Shown here piece by piece: positions 7,057 to 15,383 of a stretch of DNA of 64,000 nt. The notes under the pieces are model-generated. The model ran no database searches. It saw only the letters and a list, made by a program, of their open reading frames with translations, and was not told where the DNA came from. Location: NCBI RefSeq assembly GCF_001425825.1, contig NZ_LMDM01000034.1:83294-147293 (forward strand). The letters are read 5' to 3'. Position numbers and translations under genes: made by a program. This DNA is from Rhizobacter sp. Root1238 (GTDB lineage Bacteria; Pseudomonadota; Gammaproteobacteria; Burkholderiales; Burkholderiaceae_C). The first letter of the stretch is position 1. Each line of letters starts with the position of its first letter.

Positions 7057-8616
7057 ATGGCCACCCCTCGCCTGCTGCCCCGCGACACCCACTCCGCCCC
7101 GCGCGACGGCGTCGTGCTGGCGGTATACGCGCCATTCGGCAGCGATCCCGTGCTCAGCACCTTCCCGGACGGCAGCTCGCGGCAGCTCGCCCAGCACCCG
7201 CTCGTCAATGCGTTGCTGCAGATCGCAGGGAGCGGCGTCCACGTGACGGCATTGATCGACCTGGTCGAGGACGACACCTACCTGATCGACATTCCAGCCG
7301 GGCAGCCGGCGGCGATGCAGACCGTCTCGCGCTGGAAGCAGGACATGAGTTCGCCGAACACGCTGGCCGGCTTTCTGCGCCATGCGCACGAATCGCGCGC
7401 CACGTCGGACGTGGTCCTCGCGCTCGAAGGCCATGGCGCCGGCTTCCTGCCCGAGATCGATCGCAGCAAGCTCACCACCGCCAACCTGACGATGCAGGGG
7501 CAGATCGAGTGGCACATCACCAGTGCCGGGGGATCACCCGTGCTGCCCCAAGGCTCGCCGATGCTGCCGCAGGGTTCCCCGATGCTGCCGCAGGGATCGC
7601 CGATGCTGCCCGCGAGCCAGATGCCGCTGTCCACCTGGGCCCTCGGCGACGCGCTGAAGCAGGCCCAGGACGCCGGCGTCCCCAAGCTCGCTGCGATCCA
7701 CTTCAACAACTGCTTCAACATGTCGGTCGAGGTGCTGCACACCGTCGCACCCTATGCCGACTACGCGACCGGTTACGAGAACTACAACTTCTTCACCGCC
7801 GGCGCGGCCTACCCGGCCGTCTTCCAGAAGCTGGCAGCCGCCGGCAGCGCCACCGCGCAGCAGCTCGCGCAGTGGTTCGCCGACGGCAACAAGGACATCC
7901 TCGCCGCCAAGGGCAACCACCCGACCGTCGGCTGCGTCGTGCAGCTCGCCCGGCTGCAGGCCATCGTCGAGCGCATCGACGACCTGGCCGATGCGCTGCT
8001 CGCGGCGTTGCGCACCTCGACGCCGGGGCAGCGGCCGACCATCGTGCAGAAGATCCGCGCCGCGATCCGGCGCGCGCAGCAGTTCGACACCAACGCCAAC
8101 ATGGACCTGGAGACGCCGGACGAGCTGACCGACATCGACAGCCTGGCCACCGAGCTGATGGCGACCGACTTCGCGCCGTTCAAGGTGCAGCAGGCCGCCG
8201 CCGGGCTGCGCGATGCGCTGAAGGACATCAAGCGCTACGGCGCTGTCGACGCGCCGTGGACGGCACCGGGCGCGCTGTGGGACTTCTCGGCGAAGAACCT
8301 CGCGATGAACATCTTCCTGCCGGACCCGCTGCTGCTCGGCCTGTGGGACTGGCGCTCGCCGTACTACCTCGACGTGAACCCCGACCCGACGCTGCCGCGC
8401 GTGCAACCGCACATCATCGACTTCGTGAAGGTCACCGACTGGGTCGACTTCATCGTCGAGTACCACAAGGGCCAGCCGTTCAAGGGCCTGCTGCCGGCGG
8501 CGATTCCCGAGTTCCCGGTGTTCAATGCGCGCTACGAGCCGCCGAAAGGCCGCCAGACCGACCCCTGCGGCGACGGGGACATCCCCAAGGGAGATGACAA
8601 GCCGCGCCGCGCCTGA
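7057..8616 (+). CDS. Clostripain-like (C11, clan CD) cysteine protease
   Basis: 519 residues with no signal peptide, so probably cytoplasmic. His126 lies in LALEGHGAGF and Cys219 in AIHFNNCFNMSVEV. These match the His and Cys blocks of clostripain-type C11 peptidases, including the VE after the cysteine. Between them, residues 159-186 hold four tandem GSPxLPQ-like units, where clostripain carries its excised linker. The ATG follows a strong AGAGGAGA site; an in-frame TTG six codons earlier is less likely. The substrate is unknown. Neighbours suggest a role in a peptide-linked regulatory or toxin system. Confidence 0.82.
   Translation: MATPRLLPRDTHSAPRDGVVLAVYAPFGSDPVLSTFPDGSSRQLAQHPLVNALLQIAGSGVHVTALIDLVEDDTYLIDIPAGQPAAMQTVSRWKQDMSSPNTLAGFLRHAHESRATSDVVLALEGHGAGFLPEIDRSKLTTANLTMQGQIEWHITSAGGSPVLPQGSPMLPQGSPMLPQGSPMLPASQMPLSTWALGDALKQAQDAGVPKLAAIHFNNCFNMSVEVLHTVAPYADYATGYENYNFFTAGAAYPAVFQKLAAAGSATAQQLAQWFADGNKDILAAKGNHPTVGCVVQLARLQAIVERIDDLADALLAALRTSTPGQRPTIVQKIRAAIRRAQQFDTNANMDLETPDELTDIDSLATELMATDFAPFKVQQAAAGLRDALKDIKRYGAVDAPWTAPGALWDFSAKNLAMNIFLPDPLLLGLWDWRSPYYLDVNPDPTLPRVQPHIIDFVKVTDWVDFIVEYHKGQPFKGLLPAAIPEFPVFNARYEPPKGRQTDPCGDGDIPKGDDKPRRA
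7531..7614 (+). repeat. Four 21-base tandem units encoding GSP(V/M)LP(Q/A)
   Basis: Four in-frame 21-base units encode GSPVLPQ, GSPMLPQ, GSPMLPQ and GSPMLPA inside the C11 protease. Third codon positions differ between the GSP units (GGC TCG, GGT TCC, GGA TCG) while the peptide stays nearly constant. This suggests selection on the protein rather than very recent slippage. Confidence 0.9.
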
Positions 8617-8648
8617 CGCCCGCGGCCTCTCCTCCGCGCTCCCGCCCG

Positions 8649-8681
8649 AACCCCTGCGAGGCCCGTCCTCCCAGGGGTTTT
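8649..8681 (+). terminator. Terminator-like hairpin after the C11 protease gene
   Basis: AACCCCTG (8649-8656) pairs with CAGGGGTT (8672-8679) and is followed by two more T residues. It lies 33 bases after the protease stop. The remaining sequence up to 8836 shows no other gene. Confidence 0.55.
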
Positions 8682-8836
8682 CTGCGTCCGGGCGCCGGCC
8701 GCCCCGCGATCGTCTCGCGATCGTCCAGCGCCTGCGCCGATCGGGCGGCGAGCGGGCGTGTCAATGGGAAGGCGTCGTCGATGGAATGCGGTCCATGGAT
8801 TCCTCCACCGCACCCCACCCCTCCCAGGAGACGCCC

Positions 8837-9250
8837 ATGAAGTGGTACCTGTCCGTCCTCGGCGCGCTGGCCGTCTGGCGCCTCACCCACCTGCTGCACG
8901 CCCAGGCCGGCCCGCGCCGCGTGCTTGAGACCTTGCGGCGCTGGGCGGGCGAGAGCTCGTCGCTGGCCTGCTTCTACTGCCTGAGCCTGTGGGTCTCGGT
9001 GCCGGTCGCGCTGGTGATCGGGCAGGACTGGCTCGAGCAGGTGCTGCTGTGGCTCGCGCTGTCGACCACCGCGATCGCGCTCGACCTGCTGCTCGACCTG
9101 ATCAGCCGCAGCACCGCGCCGCCGGCCCACGTGCAGCTGCTGACGCCGTCGCAGATGGCGCAGGCGATGGCCGCCCGCTTCTTCGACGAGCCGGTCGCTG
9201 ACGACCCGGCCGAGCCGCTGTTCACGCCGACCCGCGCGCAGAAGCACTGA
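8837..9250 (+). CDS. DUF1360-like small membrane protein
   Basis: 137 residues with at least two hydrophobic segments (about residues 1-18 and 48-90). The pattern KWYLSVLGALAVWRLTHLL, then SLACFYCLSLWVSVPVAL with a paired cysteine motif, then a helix rich in Leu and Ala, resembles DUF1360 membrane proteins. Function is unknown. A ribosome site (CCAGGAGACGCCC) precedes the ATG. It lies between the C11 protease and ureD on the same strand, so it could belong to either group or to neither. Confidence 0.72.
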   Translation: MKWYLSVLGALAVWRLTHLLHAQAGPRRVLETLRRWAGESSSLACFYCLSLWVSVPVALVIGQDWLEQVLLWLALSTTAIALDLLLDLISRSTAPPAHVQLLTPSQMAQAMAARFFDEPVADDPAEPLFTPTRAQKH

Positions 9251-9261
9251 AGGAGGCCCGC

Positions 9262-9519
9262 ATGCTGCCGTCGATCAAACGCCGCCTGGCCGCGCTCGGG
9301 CCGGTCGCGATCCCGTTCGCCGACACCACGCCGGGCATCTGGCTGCTGGAGACGCAGCCGGCCCCGAAGCGGCCCGCGCCCGCCCCTACACTGCACGCGC
9401 CCCGCATCAACACCCCGAGCCCATGGCCTGGAACGGTCGCCTGCAACTCCACTACCGCCACGACGCCGGCCGCTGCGTCGTCCACGACCGGCACAGCGGG
9501 CCACTGCGCGTGCTGCTAA
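9262..9519 (+). CDS. Hypothetical 85-residue protein overlapping ureD
   Basis: The start MLPSIKRRLAALGPVAIPF follows a perfect AGGAGG ribosome site five bases upstream and comes 11 bases after the DUF1360-like stop, which argues for translation. From about residue 54 the frame overlaps the start of ureD in another frame, and that part (Thr, Ala and Ser rich) looks like a shadow. The real product may be conserved only in its first 40 residues. No family recognised. It may serve to couple translation into ureD. Confidence 0.38.
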   Translation: MLPSIKRRLAALGPVAIPFADTTPGIWLLETQPAPKRPAPAPTLHAPRINTPSPWPGTVACNSTTATTPAAASSTTGTAGHCACC

Positions 9520-10253
9520 GCCTCTACCCCGAAGGCACCGGGATCTGCCACAACGTGCTCGTGCACCCGCCCGGCGGGATCGTCGGCGGGGACGTGCTGG
9601 AGATAGAAGCGACGCTCGATGCCGGCGCGCACGCGTTGATCACGACGCCCGGCGCGACCCGCTTCTACCGCAGCCTCGGCGAGACCGCGCTGCAGAGCCT
9701 GACGGCCCGCGTGGCCGCCGGCGCGCGCCTCGAATGGCTGCCGCTGGAGACGCTGTGCTACCGGCGCACGCTGGCCGAGAACCGCATGCGCTTCGAGCTG
9801 GCGCCGGGTGCCGAGATGATCGGCTGGGACGTGCTGGCGCTCGGGCTGCCGGCCAGCGGCGAGCTGTTCGATGAAGGCCGCTACACGCAGCAGATCGAGC
9901 TGCCGGGGGTGTGGCTGGAACGTGGCACGGTCGACGGGCAGGATCGCCTGCTGCTCGACTCGCCGGTCGGGTTTGCCGGGCACAGCGTGCTGGCGACGAT
10001 GTGGTTCGCCGGCGGCTCGGCGCTGGCGCCCGCGCGGCGCGAGGCGCTGGTCGACGCGGCGCGCGAGCAGTTCGATGCGCACGCGCTGCGGGCCACCGCG
10101 GGGGCGACGTCGCCGCATGACGAGGTGGTCGTGCTGCGCCTGCTGGCACACCGCGTCGAGCCGGCGATGGAGGTGCTGACACGCGTGTGGAAGCGCTGGC
10201 GCGAGGTCGCGTGGGCGTTGCCGGCGCAGGTGCCGCGCGTGTGGCGGACCTGA
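9423..10253 (+). CDS. ureD: Urease accessory protein UreD
   Basis: 276 residues, normal for UreD (UreH), the scaffold that binds the apo-urease and recruits UreF and UreG for nickel delivery. Recognised from the LHPPGGI-like segment VHPPGGIVGGD, TTPGATRFYRS and the LEWLPLETL block. The start MAWNGRLQLHYRH is typical. It stands alone here: ureA and the other urease genes begin 33.6 kb downstream, an unusual separation. Its stop codon directly abuts the stop of the convergent gst gene. Confidence 0.94.
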   Translation: MAWNGRLQLHYRHDAGRCVVHDRHSGPLRVLLSLYPEGTGICHNVLVHPPGGIVGGDVLEIEATLDAGAHALITTPGATRFYRSLGETALQSLTARVAAGARLEWLPLETLCYRRTLAENRMRFELAPGAEMIGWDVLALGLPASGELFDEGRYTQQIELPGVWLERGTVDGQDRLLLDSPVGFAGHSVLATMWFAGGSALAPARREALVDAAREQFDAHALRATAGATSPHDEVVVLRLLAHRVEPAMEVLTRVWKRWREVAWALPAQVPRVWRT

Positions 10254-10928
10254 TCAGTCGTTCGCGAAGTCGTACGGCCCACCGCGCTCCAGCGCGCGCC
10301 GGTAGGCCGGCCGGGCATGGATGCGCTTCAGCCAGGCCATCAGCTTCGGCCGGCTCGCATCCAGCCCGGCGCGCTGCGCCGAGGCCTCGACCGGAAAGCT
10401 CATCTGGATGTCGGCCGCGCTGAACTCGGCACCGGCGAACCACTCGCTGCGGCCGAGCTCGGCCTCCATGAAGTCGAGCTGCCGCTTCAGGTTCGGCTCG
10501 ACCATCATCGACAGCACCTTGGCCGAGATGCCCTTCGCGATCGGCTTCACGAAGAACGGCATCGGCGATTTCGGGATGCGGTCGAAGATCAGCTTCAGCA
10601 GCAGCGGCGGCATGGCCGAGCCTTCGGCGAAGTGCAGCCAGTAGGTGAAGCGCAACGCCTCGGGCGTGCCTGCCGCCGGGGCGAAGCGGCCTTGCCCATG
10701 ACGCGCGAGCAGGTACTCGATGATCGCGCCCGATTCGGCCAGCGTGTTGCCGTCGTCGGTGATCACCGGCGACTTGCCGAGCGGATGCACCTGCAGCAGT
10801 TCCGGCGGCGCGAGCATGGTCTTCGGGTTGCGCTGGTACTTCCTGATCTCGTACGGCAGGCCCAGCTCCTCGAGCAGCCAGAGCACGCGCTGCGAGCGCG
10901 AGTTGTTCAGGTGATGGACAACGATCAT
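10254..10928 (-). CDS. Glutathione S-transferase family protein
   Basis: 224 residues. The N-terminal thioredoxin-fold domain contains NNSRSQRVLWLLEELGLPYE with a serine in the usual catalytic position, and the glutathione-binding GKSPVITDDGNTLAESGAI motif. The C-terminal helical domain follows, ending with the ADIQMSF segment. Probably a cytoplasmic detoxification enzyme; substrate unknown. The start MIVVHHLNNSRSQ was chosen because it matches the family N-terminus and has GGGGAGACC upstream. Confidence 0.9.
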   Translation of the reverse strand: MIVVHHLNNSRSQRVLWLLEELGLPYEIRKYQRNPKTMLAPPELLQVHPLGKSPVITDDGNTLAESGAIIEYLLARHGQGRFAPAAGTPEALRFTYWLHFAEGSAMPPLLLKLIFDRIPKSPMPFFVKPIAKGISAKVLSMMVEPNLKRQLDFMEAELGRSEWFAGAEFSAADIQMSFPVEASAQRAGLDASRPKLMAWLKRIHARPAYRRALERGGPYDFAND

Positions 10929-11146
10929 GAGGTCTCCCCGGTACCAGACGTGGCGCGCATTGTCGCCGCGTGGGGACGCACGGCATCCGACACACCCGGC
11001 CGGCGCACGCGGCGCGTCGTCCGACATCGATCTCAGGCGCGCCCCACATCGGGTCGCCGCATCCACCGACACGGTGCAACACGCCCGAAATCTAGAGTCG
11101 CAGCACGTTTCACACGGTTCCTCGACTCACTGAAAGGCGGTACACC

Positions 11147-11908
11147 ATGCACAAGGCTCTCAAGTTCCTGGCAGCATTCGCTCCGATCCTGCTGGTCGCC
11201 GCTTGCGGCGGCGGCGACGACAGCATCGACGACCGGCTGGACATCGCCGACCCGAAGGTTCGCTTCATCCACGCGATCCCGGCCGGCCCGAACGTCTCGC
11301 TGTACCGCAACACCGAAATCTCGGGCGGCATCAACGACGTCGGCTACCTGTATGCGTCGAAGTACTACGTCGTCGACACCGCGCCGGCCGACTACACGGT
11401 GAAGACCACGACCGGCGCCGTCACCGTGGGCTCGATCAACTTCAACCCGACGCGCGGCAACAAGTTCACGCTGATCGCGGTGCCGGGCGAAGCGACGACG
11501 ACCAACCTGCTGTTGATCAACGACCCGTACGACAAGCAGCTCACCGCCACCAACGGCCGCGTGCGCGTCGTCAACGGCTCGTTCAATGCGCAGAACGTCG
11601 ACGTCTACCTGACGGCCGCCAATGTCGACATCAACACCGTGGCGCCGAACTTCGCGGCCGCCACGTACAAGAACGCGGTGCCGGCCTCGAGCTCGAACTC
11701 GACCGACTTCACCGCCGGCACCTACGTGATGCGGGTGACCACCGCCGGCACCAAGTCGGTGATCTTCACCGCGCCGATCGAGGTGCAGACCAACGCCGAC
11801 CTGCTGCTGATGACGGTGCCGCAAAGCATTGCCGTCAACGACGTGAAGGTGCTGGAAGTCATCGCCGACAACGGCCAGCCGAGCACCGAGATCATCAACC
11901 AGCCTTGA
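11147..11908 (+). CDS. DUF4397 lipoprotein
   Basis: 253 residues. A type II signal peptide ends in LLVAACGG, so the mature protein begins with an acylated cysteine at about residue 20. The repeated KVRFIHAIPAGPNVSLY and RVRVVNGSFNAQNVDVYL segments are two DUF4397 repeats, a beta-rich domain found in envelope proteins. Function unknown. The upstream 218 bases back to gst hold no recognisable gene. The stop overlaps by 14 bases the end of the convergent response regulator gene, where 11-base arms (11927-11937 and 11942-11952) can form a hairpin. Confidence 0.88.
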   Translation: MHKALKFLAAFAPILLVAACGGGDDSIDDRLDIADPKVRFIHAIPAGPNVSLYRNTEISGGINDVGYLYASKYYVVDTAPADYTVKTTTGAVTVGSINFNPTRGNKFTLIAVPGEATTTNLLLINDPYDKQLTATNGRVRVVNGSFNAQNVDVYLTAANVDINTVAPNFAAATYKNAVPASSSNSTDFTAGTYVMRVTTAGTKSVIFTAPIEVQTNADLLLMTVPQSIAVNDVKVLEVIADNGQPSTEIINQP

Positions 11909-12572
11909 GACCGGGATGATGTTGCGACGCCGCCAGCAGCAGCTGGCGGCGTTGCGCATGGGCCTCCAGGAAACCGAGCACCCGGTCCCAGGGCACCGGC
12001 TTGCGGTACAGCAGCACGTTGGGCGGCAGGCCGCCGCGGCGTGCGATCTCGTCGTCGTCCAGGCCGGTGACGACCACCTGGGCCATCAACGCCAGTTCGG
12101 CATCGTTCTGCACGGCGGCCACCAGCCGGAACCCGTCGACCGGCTCCATCTGCAGGTCGGTGATCAGCACATCGGGGCGAAAGCGCTCGAGCTTGAGCAA
12201 GGCCTCGATGCCGTCGGTCGCGAATTCGCACGAGATCGGCAGCCTGCTGCGGCGCAACACTTTCTGGTAGCTCAGCGCGGTGGTCGGGTTGTCCTCGACG
12301 ATCAGCACCGTCATGCCCGATGGCGGGGCCGGCACGGCGGCCGACGCCGTCCCCGGCACCAGCTGCAGCTGGCCGCTCAGCAGCGCCTGCACCGAACTGC
12401 GCACGATGCGCCGGTGCCCGCCCGGCGTGCGCATCGCGAGCAGCACGCCGCTGTCCACCATCTTCTGGACCGAGGTGCGGGAAACCCCCAGCAGGCCGGT
12501 CACCTCGCCCACGGTCAGTAATTCCTCGTGTTCCACGGTGTCGGTCAGCTTGCTGTCGGGAAAAGCGCCCAT
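11895..12572 (-). CDS. MerR/excisionase-type HTH fused to a C-terminal receiver
   Basis: 225 residues. The N-terminal part (LLTVGEVTGLLGVSRTSVQKMVDSG, then TPGGHRRI) is a MerR/excisionase-like DNA-binding domain. After a 25-residue linker comes a CheY-like receiver (MTVLIVEDN, phosphoacceptor Asp in LITDLQMEPVDG, Lys in YRKPVP). This order is the reverse of the usual response regulator. It is the last gene of a four-gene minus-strand operon with the hybrid kinase and Hpt protein, and is the likely output of that relay. Confidence 0.88.
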   Translation of the reverse strand: MGAFPDSKLTDTVEHEELLTVGEVTGLLGVSRTSVQKMVDSGVLLAMRTPGGHRRIVRSSVQALLSGQLQLVPGTASAAVPAPPSGMTVLIVEDNPTTALSYQKVLRRSRLPISCEFATDGIEALLKLERFRPDVLITDLQMEPVDGFRLVAAVQNDAELALMAQVVVTGLDDDEIARRGGLPPNVLLYRKPVPWDRVLGFLEAHAQRRQLLLAASQHHPGLKAG

Positions 12573-12606
12573 GTTACGGCCTTCGCCCCGCCGGCCCGGC
12601 CAGCGC

Positions 12607-12963
12607 TCAGGAGAAGCGCTGCCGCAGCCACTCGCGCGCCTCGTCGGCCGAGGCCTCGAGCAACTGCGACACCTCGTGCTGCACCAGGGCCGTGTCCAGC
12701 ACCTCGCCGCGGTGGCAGCTGCGCTCGATCTCGCGCACCCGGCGGCCGGCGTCGAAGCACCAGATCGATTCGAGCGAGTTCGCCAGCTCGTGCAGCACCG
12801 CCGCATAGGCCGCGCGGCCGCGCGCCGGGGCGTCTTCCAGCGCGGTGCGGCCAGTGTCCAGGTCTTCCAGGAACGCGAGCAGCACTTCGGCGATGCTGTC
12901 GGCATCGCCGTCGAAATCGGCCAGCGCGCGCCGGGTGTCGAAGGTGACCTTCGGAAAGTTCAT
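12607..12963 (-). CDS. Hpt-domain phosphotransfer protein
   Basis: 118 residues, all helical in character. The segment VLHELANSLESIWCFDAG has the place and spacing of the Hpt phospho-histidine motif (H followed by a small-residue helix), though it diverges from the usual HxLKGSS. Its start overlaps the kinase stop by four bases, so kinase, Hpt and the HTH-receiver protein very probably form one phosphorelay. The 34 bases to the next gene are too short for an independent promoter. Confidence 0.75.
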   Translation of the reverse strand: MNFPKVTFDTRRALADFDGDADSIAEVLLAFLEDLDTGRTALEDAPARGRAAYAAVLHELANSLESIWCFDAGRRVREIERSCHRGEVLDTALVQHEVSQLLEASADEAREWLRQRFS

Positions 12964-15377
12964 GAGTGAGCGGCTTCCAGGGTGGGGGTCAGACTGATGC
13001 GGGGCAGGAATTCCGGCAGTTCCGGCAGCGGCTCGTTGGCGGCGATCAGCGGCACGAGCTTGCGGATCAGCGCGTTGCGGTCGACCGGCTTGGTGATGTA
13101 GTCGTTCATGCCGGCGGCCTGGCATTGCTCGCGCTCGCCGCCCATCGCGAGCGCGGTCACGCCGATGATGGGCACGCTCACGCCGCTGGTGTGGCCCAGG
13201 CCGCTCACGCCGCCCATCGCGCGGATTGCGCGCGCCGCGTCGTAGCCGTTCATCACCGGCATCGAGACGTCCATCAGGATCGCGTCGAAGTGCGCGCCGG
13301 CCGCCTTCTCGACCGCCTGTTCGCCGTTGTTCGCGATCTCGACGTGTGCGCCTTCCTGCTGCAGCCACTTGCGCAGCAGCATCTGGTTGATGCGGTTGTC
13401 GTCGACGACCAGCACGTGCTGTCCGACCAGTCCGTGCGCCAGCGTGTCGATGCTGCTGTCGGGCTGGGTGTGCACGAAGCCGGCGGTCGATCCGGCGCGC
13501 GGCAGGAAGACGACCACCTCGAAGTGCGAGCCGCGGCCTTCGCTGCTCTCGACATGGATGTCGCCGCCCATCATCCGCGCGAGCTGGCGGCACAGCGCGA
13601 GGCCGAGCCCGGTGCCGCCGTAGCGCCGCGTCACCGACTCGTCGGCCTGCGTGAAGGCGGCGAAGAGCCGCTTCTGCAGCGCCTTCGGAATGCCCACGCC
13701 GGTGTCGGTCACGCTGATGCTGACGCGGCTGCCGTCGGAGGCGCGCGCGTCCCTCGCCTCGATCACTTTGACCCGCACGCTGCCGGAGGCGGTGAACTTG
13801 ATCGCGTTGTCGAGCAGGTTGTTCAGGATCTGCGTGATGCGCAGCGGATCGCCCAGCAACACCGCATGGCCGACATGGAAGTGCACGTCGAAGCGCAGCC
13901 CGCGCGATTCGGCCACCGCCTTGAACGGCATGCACGCATCGTGCAGCTGCTCCTCCAGGTCGAACGGCAGGTTCTCGAGCTCGAGTTTCCCGGCCTCGAT
14001 CTTCGACAGGTCGAGGATGTCGTTCAGCAGGTTGCGCAGCAGCCGCGCGCTCGACCGCATCACGTCGATGTACTCGCGCTGGTCCGGTGTCGGCGACGAG
14101 CGCGTCAGCAGGTCCAGCATGCCGGCGATGCCGTTCAGCGGCGTGCGGATCTCATGGCTCATGTTGGCCAGGAAGCGCGACTTCACCTGCGCCGACTGCT
14201 GCGCCTCGGCGAGCGCCGCCTCCAGCGCGCGTGCATCCCGCAGTTCCTGCGTCATGTCGCGCAGGAACAGGCACATCTTCGGGCCGTGCGGCAGCTTCAT
14301 CAGCTCGCCGAACAGCCGCACGGTGGCCGCACTGCCGTCGGCGCACAGGATGCTGCGGTCGAGCATCAGCCGCGTGCGCTGGCCGCTGCCGTGCGCCGCG
14401 AAATCGAGCATCGTGCGCATGAAGTCGTGGCGCTCGCCCGGCGGGATGATGCGGTCGAGCCGGCCGCCGACGAGCTGGTCGCCGCGCCAGCCGAACTGGC
14501 GCTGCATCGCCTCGTTGCAGATGCGCACGACGCCGGTGACGTCGTACACCAGCACCGCTTCGGGCATCGCATCGATCACGCGACCGAGCGTGCGCAGCGC
14601 CTGCTCCTTCGCACGCAGCTGGTGGGTGCGCTGCGCAGCCACCTCGGACAGCGCATGCGCCAGCGCGCGCAACTCGCGCGAGCCGACCGCCCGCTCGGGC
14701 GGCCCCTGCGCCGGCGCCTCCGGATGGGCCGCGCGCTCGCGGGCCCAGCCGACCAGGCGCTCCAGCCCGCGCGCATGGCGACGCATCAGCAACCCGAACA
14801 CCATGCCGCCGGTCCACGAGATCGCGATGAACATCACGACCAGCACGCCGACCACGTAGCGCACGATGTTGTCGGCCGGGCGCAGGTTGACGGTGGCAAC
14901 CAGCAGGCCGCCGCCGCTCGGCAGCGGCATCCAGCTGCGCAGGGTCCCGCCGTCGATCATCCGGAAACCGGGCCGCAGCAAGGCGTCCCGCGCCACGTCC
15001 AGCGGCAGGGCCGCCGGGTCGTCTTCGCTGCGCACGACGCGGGCCTCGCCCTGCGCCGACAACACGACGGCATTGACGTAGGTGGGCGCTTCGAGGTGGT
15101 TCTGCAGGCTTCGCCGCTGGGCCGCGGCCTCGTCCTCGCTGCGCGGCAGGTCGCCGAGGTCGAGCACCAGCCCGCGCAGGCGGCTCAGGCTGATCTCGCC
15201 GGCCACCCGGTGCATCGCCGATTCGACGTAGCCGAACGACGCGATGCCCAGCGCGATGAGCACGGCCGCGAGCGTGGCGGCGTGGATCACCAGCACCTGC
15301 GTCGCGAAGCCGCGACGGCGAAACCAGTCGACGAACCGCGCCGCGGTTGGGCGGCGCGGCTGCACCAGGGTGTCCAT
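12960..15377 (-). CDS. Hybrid sensor histidine kinase (PAS, HisKA, HATPase, receiver)
   Basis: 805 residues. Two membrane helices (about 24-50 and 170-195) enclose a periplasmic sensor of about 120 residues. A PAS domain follows (about 265-385), then HisKA with phospho-acceptor His408 in MSHEIRTPLNG, a HATPase domain with LLDNAIKF and GGTGLGLAL, and a receiver with VVDDN and ILMDVSMPVMNG. It lies six bases after the HD-GYP gene and overlaps the Hpt gene. Signal flow probably runs from the kinase receiver to Hpt and then to the HTH-receiver or HD-GYP protein. The signal is unknown. Confidence 0.93.
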   Translation of the reverse strand: MDTLVQPRRPTAARFVDWFRRRGFATQVLVIHAATLAAVLIALGIASFGYVESAMHRVAGEISLSRLRGLVLDLGDLPRSEDEAAAQRRSLQNHLEAPTYVNAVVLSAQGEARVVRSEDDPAALPLDVARDALLRPGFRMIDGGTLRSWMPLPSGGGLLVATVNLRPADNIVRYVVGVLVVMFIAISWTGGMVFGLLMRRHARGLERLVGWARERAAHPEAPAQGPPERAVGSRELRALAHALSEVAAQRTHQLRAKEQALRTLGRVIDAMPEAVLVYDVTGVVRICNEAMQRQFGWRGDQLVGGRLDRIIPPGERHDFMRTMLDFAAHGSGQRTRLMLDRSILCADGSAATVRLFGELMKLPHGPKMCLFLRDMTQELRDARALEAALAEAQQSAQVKSRFLANMSHEIRTPLNGIAGMLDLLTRSSPTPDQREYIDVMRSSARLLRNLLNDILDLSKIEAGKLELENLPFDLEEQLHDACMPFKAVAESRGLRFDVHFHVGHAVLLGDPLRITQILNNLLDNAIKFTASGSVRVKVIEARDARASDGSRVSISVTDTGVGIPKALQKRLFAAFTQADESVTRRYGGTGLGLALCRQLARMMGGDIHVESSEGRGSHFEVVVFLPRAGSTAGFVHTQPDSSIDTLAHGLVGQHVLVVDDNRINQMLLRKWLQQEGAHVEIANNGEQAVEKAAGAHFDAILMDVSMPVMNGYDAARAIRAMGGVSGLGHTSGVSVPIIGVTALAMGGEREQCQAAGMNDYITKPVDRNALIRKLVPLIAANEPLPELPEFLPRISLTPTLEAAHS

Positions 15378-15383
15378 GATGGG

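Noticed and set aside
7057-8616. C11 protease as part of a bacterial gasdermin defence system
   Set aside because: No small gasdermin-like gene is adjacent; the neighbouring products are a Pro/Gln-rich peptide, a TPR protein and a DUF1360-like protein.
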